Shown here piece by piece: positions 31,419 through 38,327 of a stretch of 40,580 bases of DNA (positions within the stretch are counted from its first letter, which is position 1; every line of letters begins with the position of its first letter). The notes under the pieces were generated by a model, which was not told the origin of the DNA, searched no databases, and worked only from the letters and a program-made list of their open reading frames with translations. Both the position numbers and the translations under genes were made by a program. This stretch comes from Burkholderiales bacterium. Its GTDB lineage: Bacteria; Pseudomonadota; Gammaproteobacteria; Burkholderiales; Burkholderiaceae_C. The stretch covers positions 1 to 40,580 of the forward strand of contig JAFLDH010000013.1 of NCBI GenBank assembly GCA_017302505.1, in the 5' to 3' direction.

Positions 31419-31501
31419 GGCGCACCCCCCCAACCGGGACTTCCCCGCCAGCCAACGGGACGTTGAGCATTGTGTTCTCCTGGTTGGTGTGGCGGATCGC
31501 A

Positions 31502-31600
31502 CACGCGTATCACTTGCTCGCATTGAGCCGGATGCTCGTTCACTTCATCGTCAAGCCGCCTGCCAAGCCTGTTCCTCCAGTTGTCCGCCACCTCAGTGCA
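31502..31600. repeat. Duplicated segment, copy B
   Basis: Partner of 30845-30940, with the shared core at 31536-31553. The two cores are 655 bases apart and bracket the 31044 gene in the manner of cassette ends. No standard integron attC core (RYYYAAC..GTTRRRY) is convincing. Confidence 0.55.
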
Positions 31601-31659
31601 GTACGTCTGGCCAGGTACGTTGCGTCTAGGGATGGCCACATTGACCATACGCGCCGGCC

Positions 31660-32151
31660 ATGTCGATCACCCGTCAACGGCACTCCACTGCCAACATGCT
31701 CGGCGCGCTTGTGCAGGCAGGCGGCGTCGTGGCACAGCCGATGGGGCCCCAGCCACTTGCCGTGCTTATGGCGCAGAAGCCATGGACAAAGGACAAGGCC
31801 GATCTCACCGTCTACAACGCTGTTTTCAGTATCTCAGGTGATCCCTCTCCGACGATCATCCTGACACCGTCGACGGCGACGCACCTCGGTTCAGTTCAAG
31901 TCAATGTGCGCAAAACGACGGCCGGGAAGATGTTCGTAGTCGAGTTTCTGGGTCATTCACAGACCGGAAACGACTTCGAGGTGCAACTGGGTCCCACGCT
32001 CAAAGTACCCAAAGGCGACTTCAAGTTGCCGATCGCGATTACGGCATCCAGGGCATCAGGATACTGCCGGGCTTCCGCCAAGAACTATGGCCCACCGGCC
32101 GCATCGATCGCTGCGAGGATCGACTCCGTCAAGATTTGGGCGGTGAACTGA
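31660..32151 (+). CDS. Hypothetical protein of the islet
   Basis: 163 residues from ATG at 31660; no clear Shine-Dalgarno. The region from about residue 45 on looks like a beta-rich globular domain (ADLTVYNAVFSISG, HLGSVQVNVRKTTAGKMFVVEF, RIDSVKIWAVN). The N-terminal part may be over-extended; an internal ATG at residue 13 is possible. No family is recognised. GC content is lower than in the host genes, in line with horizontal origin. Confidence 0.5.
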   Translation: MSITRQRHSTANMLGALVQAGGVVAQPMGPQPLAVLMAQKPWTKDKADLTVYNAVFSISGDPSPTIILTPSTATHLGSVQVNVRKTTAGKMFVVEFLGHSQTGNDFEVQLGPTLKVPKGDFKLPIAITASRASGYCRASAKNYGPPAASIAARIDSVKIWAVN

Positions 32152-32459
32152 CTTTCGGCTGCGCAGGAAAGCTGAAAACGAGAAGTGCTTCGCCGTGCTC
32201 TCGATCGCTTGGTGCAAGCGCTAAACGGCTGCACCTACGTCAGCGGCGCAACCTGCACGAAAGTGGCATTTAGTGGTTCGCGACAGTCAGGAGCAGACAG
32301 ATCGATGCCCGACCCGCTACCTCCGATTGCCAATTTCCATCATGACCGCCTTCTGAGGGAATCGAGATGCCCCTGCTGCTTCTGAAACTGCAATGCTGCC
32401 TACAGGGCGCCGTGGCCGAGGGTCGGCGGCGTCGTCGTGAGCATTGTTAGCACCCATGT
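32152..32459. other. Gap without a recognised gene, has two hairpins
   Basis: CTTTC/GAAAG (about 32154-32171) and the perfect CGCTTG/CAAGCG stem (32206-32220) lie just after the stop of the islet gene. Neither has a good T-run. No gene is seen. Confidence 0.4.
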
Positions 32460-33431
32460 TCAGGGTCGCCCGGCGCGTGCATTCACGAAGCCAACGATCT
32501 CGCCCAGCACCATCGGTCCCTCGGGTTCGTGCAGCAGGCTGTGTAGCGCGGGGTCATAGACGACGAGTTTCTTGTCCTTGCTGCCCGCCCGTTGCGCCAG
32601 TGTGCGGCTGCCCTCGGGCGGCGTCACGACATCGGCTCCGCCGTGCAGGATCAGGAGAGGTACGGAGATGCCAGGCATCAGCGGCTGCAGCGCGACGACG
32701 CCGTCGAGGATGGTGTCGATGGTCCGTGCCGGCACCTTGGCGCGAAGGATCGCCGGATCGCGCGCCAATTCGGCACGCGCCGCACCCTCGCGCACGACCT
32801 GCGCTTCGTCCACCGCTTCGAGCGGCAAGCCTGGGGCCAGGCGACTCAAGGTACCGACCACTGCCAGCGTGCCGCCACTGGCCGAGGCTGGCAGGGCCAG
32901 TGCTGCGCTGCTGAGCACCACGCCGGCCAGCCGCGGTTTCGCGCCGTCGGCCGCCGCGACATACGCCGCAACCAGCCCACCCATGCTGTGACCGTACAGA
33001 AATAGCGGCACGCCGGGGTTGCGCTGCGTGGCCTCGGCAATCACTCGCTCGGCGTCGCCGACGAGCTGCGCGACCGAGTCCACACGCTGGCGTGCGCCAC
33101 CCGAGGCGCCATGGCCGCGCTGGTCGTAGGCGTAGACGGCAATGCCTTGGGCGACCAGCGCCTGCGCCAGAGCTGCATAGCGGCCGGGATGGTCGTGAAT
33201 GCCGTGCACGAGCACGATGGCTGCGCGCACCGGCGTGGCCGCAACCTTCCATTCGTAGCCCTGCAGGCAGTTACCGTCCGCGGTCCGGGCAGTCCAGGTG
33301 GCGGCGCCCGCCGCGGTGGCTCGGCCCTGGCAGTCGCCGACCGAAGGCCTCGCGCCAGCGAAGGCCGCAAGCGCCGCGGCGGCCACCAGTGCGGCCATGA
33401 CGAGGATCGATGCTTTCAACCACTTGGACAT
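32460..33431 (-). CDS. Alpha/beta hydrolase, lysophospholipase-like
   Basis: 323 residues from ATG at 33431, with GGGAGGCAGC upstream. An N-terminal hydrophobic stretch (SILVMAALVAAAALAAFAG) could anchor or export it. The hydrolase fold is clear: IVLVHGIHDHPGRY (oxyanion loop), VYAYDQRGHGASGG, LYGHSMGGLVAA with catalytic serine at about 149, LLILHGGADVVTPPEGS with the aspartate, and ALHSLLHEPE with the histidine. The set matches the monoacylglycerol lipase/lysophospholipase group (PldB-like). Its start overlaps the upstream small gene by 16 bases, so the two form an operon. Confidence 0.85.
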   Translation of the reverse strand: MSKWLKASILVMAALVAAAALAAFAGARPSVGDCQGRATAAGAATWTARTADGNCLQGYEWKVAATPVRAAIVLVHGIHDHPGRYAALAQALVAQGIAVYAYDQRGHGASGGARQRVDSVAQLVGDAERVIAEATQRNPGVPLFLYGHSMGGLVAAYVAAADGAKPRLAGVVLSSAALALPASASGGTLAVVGTLSRLAPGLPLEAVDEAQVVREGAARAELARDPAILRAKVPARTIDTILDGVVALQPLMPGISVPLLILHGGADVVTPPEGSRTLAQRAGSKDKKLVVYDPALHSLLHEPEGPMVLGEIVGFVNARAGRP

Positions 33432-33745
33432 GCTGCCTCCCTTGCGCGTCTTGCTGCTTCAGGCGGCGCCGGCGCGGCGCGCCGCCGCGTCGAGGTGTTC
33501 GCCGCGTCCCAGCCGTCGGTACTGCCGTCCCGGATGAGCCGGCTCACCTCGCGCGCTTTGGCCAGCGTGTGGCCACGCGCATGGGCTGCGGCCGCCAGAT
33601 GTATCAGCCGCCCAGGGCGCGGCTGGTCGCGCGCAACAGCCAACGCAAGCATGTCTTGCTCGGTCGGGTCGGGCTGCGGCATGCCGAACGGGATGCCTTC
33701 GTGCTCGGCGATCTGGCGGCTGAATGGATCGATGGCCAGAGTCAT
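33416..33745 (-). CDS. Small hypothetical protein upstream of the hydrolase
   Basis: 109 residues from ATG at 33745; an ATG nine bases earlier (33754) is equally possible. The core is helical (EQDMLALAVARDQPRPGRLI, HARGHTLAKAREVSRLIRDG). The tail is basic and alanine-rich. No family is recognised. It overlaps the hydrolase start by 16 bases, which links translation, and diverges from the LysR gene by about 80 bases. Confidence 0.55.
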   Translation of the reverse strand: MTLAIDPFSRQIAEHEGIPFGMPQPDPTEQDMLALAVARDQPRPGRLIHLAAAAHARGHTLAKAREVSRLIRDGSTDGWDAANTSTRRRAAPAPPEAARRAREAACPSG

Positions 33746-33833
33746 GCGCTGCATTCTTCGCGCCCAACCTCCACGGAAAAAGCCCGCCGCATAGACTTCA
33801 CCGGTATCGCCATCCATACCAATCCGCACCGAC

Positions 33834-34790
33834 ATGACGCTCGAGCAATTGCGCATCTACGTCAAGGTCATCGAGATCGGCAGCTTCACGGCCGCAGCCG
33901 AACGCCTGGATACGCCGCGCAGTCACGTCAGCCGGGTGATCGCCCAGCTGGAGGCCGAGCTGGGCGTCGTGCTGGTGGAACGCACAACGCGCTCGCGCTC
34001 GATCACCGAGGCCGGCCGCGAAGTCTATGAACGGGCGGTCGGCATCCTCGGCGCGGTCGACGACACACTGCGCGCCACGCAGCGCCTGCAGGACGAGCCA
34101 CAGGGCGTGCTGCGGCTGACCTGCAGCGTCGAGTTCGGCCAGGTGCTGCTCGGCTCGTGGATCGAGGACTACCTGGCCCGCTTCCCGAAGGTGGCGGTCG
34201 AAGCCGAGTACACCTCACGCGATCTTGACCTCGTGCACGAGGGCTTCGACCTGGCGATCCGCAGCGGGCCGCTGCCCGATTCGCGCCTGGTGGCCCGGCC
34301 CCTGGGCAGCTTCGACTACGGCCTGTTCGCCAGCCCCGGCTACCTGCAGGCCCACGGACATCCGCGCGAGCCCACCGAGCTGGAAGCGCACAGCCTGGTG
34401 TTCTTCACTGGCGGCGCGGTCAAGGCCGGCTGGACCTTGCACCATGCGGCACGAGAGACTCCGGCGGCCGTGAAGGCCACGGCGCGCCTGCGTGTGAACG
34501 CAGGCACTGGCGTACGCAGTGCGCTGCTGCAGGGCCTGGGCATCGGGCAACTGCCCTGGGCTATGGCTGCCGAAGCGGTGGCGCAGGGCCGCCTCGAGCC
34601 GGTGCTCACGCCGTGGGCGCCGCCTCCGGTGGCCGTGCATGCCGTGTACCCAAGCAGCCGCTACCTCACGCCCAAGGTACGTGCGTTCATTGACCTGGCG
34701 CTGGAGCGTTTTCCTGTTGCAGAGGGCCACGCAGCCAACGGGCGCCGGGACGGCGAACGAGCCGAGAAAGCGCGCGGAGCGCCACGTTGA
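33834..34790 (+). CDS. LysR-family transcriptional regulator
   Basis: 318 residues. The N-terminal winged helix-turn-helix (about 1-60) has MTLEQLRIYVKVIEIGSFTA, RSHVSRVIAQLEAELG and RTTRSRSITEAGREVYERA. The rest is the LysR substrate-binding domain (about 90-295) with LRLTCSVEFGQVLL, YGLFASPGYLQAHG and GIGQLPWAMAAEAVAQGRL. LysR regulators usually control a divergent neighbour, here the small gene and hydrolase at 33745 and 33431. The gap of about 80 bases should hold the binding site; no perfect T-N11-A box is obvious. Confidence 0.93.
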   Translation: MTLEQLRIYVKVIEIGSFTAAAERLDTPRSHVSRVIAQLEAELGVVLVERTTRSRSITEAGREVYERAVGILGAVDDTLRATQRLQDEPQGVLRLTCSVEFGQVLLGSWIEDYLARFPKVAVEAEYTSRDLDLVHEGFDLAIRSGPLPDSRLVARPLGSFDYGLFASPGYLQAHGHPREPTELEAHSLVFFTGGAVKAGWTLHHAARETPAAVKATARLRVNAGTGVRSALLQGLGIGQLPWAMAAEAVAQGRLEPVLTPWAPPPVAVHAVYPSSRYLTPKVRAFIDLALERFPVAEGHAANGRRDGERAEKARGAPR

Positions 34791-34985
34791 GTGCCGTTCT
34801 GGTCATTGCATTGCGATGGCAGTTCAGCACAATGTGCTGATTGATGGCAAAAGAGCAGCGCGGCGGCAAGCCGATGCATTGAACCGAGTGCTTGCGCGCC
34901 ACGGTTCGCTGAATTTGGTCAGCCCATTCCTCGACTCATAGCATCCTCACACCATTGCCGGTTCCTATCCACTTCGGAGACTGCC

Positions 34986-35288
34986 TTGACCTCAATGCTT
35001 CCAGCGCAGCTTCCGACACTGCCACCCAGCGTTATCGACTGCGTCATGACGGGTGTCGAGCTGCACCCCTGCACGATGGCCACCCTCGCTGGTGACGTGC
35101 CGGGCTACCAGTGGCGGCTGACCACGCTGGTGCTCGAAAGCGACGATGGCCAGCCGCGGCCCCATGCCACCACCTGGATGTTTGCCTCGCTGGACGCCGT
35201 CGCTGGGCTGCTGCGCACTTGGCAGGAGCAGTTGCAGCTGCATGGCCACCTGCCGGACTTGACTACTCAGGGCCTGCCGAGGCACTGA
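34986..35288 (+). CDS. Small hypothetical protein
   Basis: 100 residues if TTG at 34986 is the start: GGAGA lies five bases before it. An ATG at 34995 would be too far from that site. The chain has PGYQWRLTTLVLESDD and a helix AVAGLLRTWQEQLQLHG. No signal peptide or known family. It is isolated between the LysR and the next small gene. Confidence 0.5.
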   Translation: MTSMLPAQLPTLPPSVIDCVMTGVELHPCTMATLAGDVPGYQWRLTTLVLESDDGQPRPHATTWMFASLDAVAGLLRTWQEQLQLHGHLPDLTTQGLPRH

Positions 35289-35413
35289 CGCACCTACAGC
35301 GATGTCAAGCCCGCTGGCGTCACTTGGCAAGTGTCAACACGCGGTGTTGTGGCCAGCGGGCTCCTCGGATTCGGAGTCGCTGTGTGGTCCTGACTCCGTC
35401 GGAGCACGCCATC

Positions 35414-35668
35414 ATGCAACTGAAGATCTGTTTCGTTGGCAAGGCCGAGGTGCTTGCGGGCCTCTACGACACCGGTGATGGCCCTGGCTTCATCCTGAAC
35501 GACCATACCAGCGGTGCCAGCGCCCTGACGCTACCCAACATCGGCGACAAGCTGCTGCTGCGCGCAAAGGTCGGCCCGGCCATCCGGCATTTCCGCTGCA
35601 TGGGCCGCACTTTCGACTTCTCTATTCCCAGCGAGCCCACGCTCGAGGTGTACTTGGACCTGGCCTAA
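35414..35668 (+). CDS. Small hypothetical protein
   Basis: 84 residues from ATG at 35414. A compact, beta-rich chain (MQLKICFVGKAEVLAGLYDT, GFILNDHTSGA, FDFSIPSEPTLEVYLDL) with no signal peptide or known family. No close Shine-Dalgarno is seen. It converges on the diguanylate cyclase gene. Confidence 0.55.
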   Translation: MQLKICFVGKAEVLAGLYDTGDGPGFILNDHTSGASALTLPNIGDKLLLRAKVGPAIRHFRCMGRTFDFSIPSEPTLEVYLDLA

Positions 35669-35763
35669 AGTGCTGCGCAGCCTGGCAGGTGTCCGCGCGA
35701 TGCCGTCACCTGCCAGCCTCGGCAAAGGCCCGCCGGCATGGACAGTCCCTCTTCAGAGAATGC

Positions 35764-37731
35764 TCAAGCCAGCGCCACTTGATTGCGCCCTGCCCGCTTG
35801 GCCTGATAGCAGGCGGCATCTGCGGCCGCCATCACCTCGGCCGCATTGGCATGAGAACCGTTCACCCGGACCAGGCCAATGCTGGCGCCCACCCGGTGGG
35901 TCAGACCTTGCCATTCGAGCTGGTAGGCATCGACGGCGTCGCGCAACTTCTCGGCCACCGCTTGTGCCTGGGTCTGCGAGCAGCCGGGCAACACCACCAC
36001 GAATTCGTCGCCGCCGAGCCGCGCCACGACGTCGCCACTTCTCAGTGCACCTACCAGGGCCTTCGCAATGCCGCGCAGCAGGGCGTCGCCGGCCGCATGG
36101 CCACCGGTGTCGTTGACCTGCTTGAAGCGGTCCAGGTCGATGAAGAGCGCGCAAAAGGGCCTGGCTGCCGCATCGGCCACGGCCAGCTCCAGATGCGCCT
36201 CGAAGGCTGCGCGGTTGGTCAGGCTGGTCAACCGGTCATGACTGGCGGCCCAGTTCAGCTGCTCGCGCTGCCGGTGCGCCTGAGTCACGTCAGCGATGAC
36301 CCAGATCGTGCCTTGCGACCGATCCCCCGGTACGACCGCTCGGCCGCGCATGTGCGCCCAGAAGGCGTCACCGTTGCGCCGCACCAGTTCCACTTCACCG
36401 TCGAACATGCCGTGCTGCAGGAAGGCCGGCTCGGCACGGCTTGACAACTCGGCATAGGCTGCATCCGACGCATAGATCATGCGCGTGGGTTGACCTATCG
36501 CTTGCTCGCGCTCGCATTGGAAGATGGCGCAGAACTGGCGACTCACGATTTCGAAACACCCATTGCGCGTCAGTGCGATGCCGACCTCCGCGTTGTCGAG
36601 CACGGCGTGCAGCTGGTGCAGCAGATCCTGTGTAGCCAGGCGCTGCCGTTCCCGCTGAGTCAGCAGCAACTGGAACGCCTGGGACATGGCGCCGATCTCG
36701 CCGTGGCCGCTGGGCCAGTTTTCCACGGCGGCCTCGCCGGCGTGAAGCATGCGCTGGGCCCGGTCGCGCAGTTGCGCGATCGGTCGCACCACCGCCCAAG
36801 CCAGCGCGCCGGCCAGCAGTCCAGCCAGCAGCCCTGCCCCCATGGCTGCCAGCCAGGCTGTCCGCCGAGCCGCAACCAATGGCGTCAATGCGTTTTCCAG
36901 CGGCGTCAGCCGCACCAGCGTCCAGTCTGAAAGCGGGATGCCAGCCATCGACACCAAATGCTCAGACACCATTTCGGCCTGGCCCAGGGTCTCGATCGGG
37001 CTGCCTGCCGCATGCCAGCGCGCGAACACCGCGGCCAGGCCGGGTTCGTCGCGTGCGTGTCCCAGCACGCGGCGGGTGTCCGTGTGCGACACGATTTGTC
37101 CCTGGCGGTCGATCACCAGATCGCGCGTGCCCTCTTGCCCCGCCGAGACCGAATCGGTGAACAGGCTGTTCGACCGCAACCGCAGTGCACCGGCTACCAC
37201 GGCAACATGCCGCCCCTCCGCGTTCAGCACCGGCACCGCCACGACGACCAACGGTTCGTGGGTCAGCTTTCCCTGCAGCGGCTCAGACACCACCGGCTGG
37301 TCCGACTGCATCGCACGCTGAAAATAGTGGCGATCGACGATGCTCGGCAAGCCTGCAACGGCATGGCCGCCATCCACGTAGGCCAACAGCTGCCCGTCGG
37401 GTGCAGCCACAAACAGCGTGTCGAACAACGACCCCAGCGCTGGCCGATCCAGCAGAAGCAATTGCGCATGTATCGCATCGCTCCAGGTTGCTGCGGGCGC
37501 CTGACGCGCGACTGCGGCCAGGCTGGTCTTCAAGGTCTCCAGCTTGCCTGACAGCAATGCAGCGAAACGTTCGCGATCGTCGCTCGCGCTGTCCAGCAGC
37601 ATGCGCTGCACCTCTTGCTGCGTGACACCCAGCACCAAATGCGCCGTCCCCAACGCAGCCAGTAGCCCCGTCGCCACCGCCATGGCGACGATACGGAACT
37701 TCAGTGAATGCAGCGAAACAGGCAGTCGCAT
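35764..37731 (-). CDS. Membrane diguanylate cyclase: dCache-HAMP-PAS-GGDEF
   Basis: 655 residues from ATG at 37731; the frame continues upstream, but this start directly precedes the first membrane span. Span 1 is about 11-35 (FRIVAMAVATGLLAALGTAHL). The periplasmic sensor (about 36-300) is a dCache domain with LVIDRQGQIVSHTDTRRVLG-like strands. Span 2 is about 305-325 (GAGLLAGLLAGALAWAVV). Then come a HAMP linker, a PAS domain (about 385-500) and a GGDEF domain (about 505-655) with RLGGDEFVVVL. The inhibitory I-site RSGD lies five residues before GGDEF, so product inhibition is possible. It makes c-di-GMP from two GTP in response to an outside signal. No EAL domain is present. Confidence 0.93.
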   Translation of the reverse strand: MRLPVSLHSLKFRIVAMAVATGLLAALGTAHLVLGVTQQEVQRMLLDSASDDRERFAALLSGKLETLKTSLAAVARQAPAATWSDAIHAQLLLLDRPALGSLFDTLFVAAPDGQLLAYVDGGHAVAGLPSIVDRHYFQRAMQSDQPVVSEPLQGKLTHEPLVVVAVPVLNAEGRHVAVVAGALRLRSNSLFTDSVSAGQEGTRDLVIDRQGQIVSHTDTRRVLGHARDEPGLAAVFARWHAAGSPIETLGQAEMVSEHLVSMAGIPLSDWTLVRLTPLENALTPLVAARRTAWLAAMGAGLLAGLLAGALAWAVVRPIAQLRDRAQRMLHAGEAAVENWPSGHGEIGAMSQAFQLLLTQRERQRLATQDLLHQLHAVLDNAEVGIALTRNGCFEIVSRQFCAIFQCEREQAIGQPTRMIYASDAAYAELSSRAEPAFLQHGMFDGEVELVRRNGDAFWAHMRGRAVVPGDRSQGTIWVIADVTQAHRQREQLNWAASHDRLTSLTNRAAFEAHLELAVADAAARPFCALFIDLDRFKQVNDTGGHAAGDALLRGIAKALVGALRSGDVVARLGGDEFVVVLPGCSQTQAQAVAEKLRDAVDAYQLEWQGLTHRVGASIGLVRVNGSHANAAEVMAAADAACYQAKRAGRNQVALA

Positions 37732-37808
37732 GTCGGCTCGGAAATCGAACAGGGCATGCTCGCTAGATTCGCTTGCGCCGATCTCCCGAACAACAACCCT
37801 GCGACCCG

Positions 37809-38219
37809 TCAGACGCCGCTTTCGGCATCGCAAGCGGGCTCACCTATCGCTGGGGGGGTGGAACCCGGCAACGGGAATTCGAAGACCGCCTCCCTGACCA
37901 AAAGGCAGCTGTGCTGCAGCGCATTCATAGCGCCAGGTTTGAGAATTGCGCTCGCTCCCGACAGGTAAGCCTGGACTTGCCCGTTTCCAACGTCGGCGTC
38001 CCAGGGCACGTCGCAGGGATGTGGTCGGGACAGATGCAGTGGTCCTGGCGTGCCGTCGCGATCCAGCAGTTGGCGGACCTCGACAAAGCAATCGGCGTGG
38101 TGTACCCCTTCCGCAGCGACAGAAAGGTACACCCGCCACAAGATCAGGCAGCTTCCATCCGGCGCAGCCTGCGCCGGGTATCGCAGCACGCGATGGATAT
38201 GGGCCTTTGCGGTACTCAC
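37809..38219 (-). CDS. Doubtful hypothetical protein
   Basis: 136 residues from GTG at 38219 without a Shine-Dalgarno. The segment LILWRVYLSVAAEGVHHADCF and ALQHSCLLVREAVFEFPLPG look protein-like, yet the rest does not. No family is recognised. It could be a real but divergent gene or a chance frame. Confidence 0.3.
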   Translation of the reverse strand: MSTAKAHIHRVLRYPAQAAPDGSCLILWRVYLSVAAEGVHHADCFVEVRQLLDRDGTPGPLHLSRPHPCDVPWDADVGNGQVQAYLSGASAILKPGAMNALQHSCLLVREAVFEFPLPGSTPPAIGEPACDAESGV

Positions 38220-38276
38220 GGGTCAGTGATTACAGCGCAGCTCCGTCGTTGCTGCCGGAGGGTGCTGTCCGAAACG

Positions 38277-38308
38277 GGAGCGGGCAGCCCAAACGGGCTG
38301 CCCGCTCC
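38277..38308 (-). terminator. Perfect 14-bp hairpin after the lipoprotein gene
   Basis: GGAGCGGGCAGCCC (38277-38290) and GGGCTGCCCGCTCC (38295-38308) pair perfectly around a 4-base loop. It lies 20 bases past the minus-strand stop. On the minus strand only a short CGTTTC follows, so the T-run is weak, but the stem is the strongest in the window. Confidence 0.75.
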
Positions 38309-38327
38309 ATATCGGCAGGAATGCGGC

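Larger units (their letters stand above)
37732..38327. other. Gap, mostly without a firm gene
   Basis: About 600 bases between two minus-strand genes. A minus-strand frame at 37809-38219 is listed separately as doubtful. The right end holds the strong hairpin at 38277-38308. Confidence 0.4.

Noticed and set aside
31440..31600. Standard integron attC site
   Set aside because: GTTGAGC at about 31454 fits GTTRRRY, but no matching RYYYAAC partner or paired inner boxes were found.
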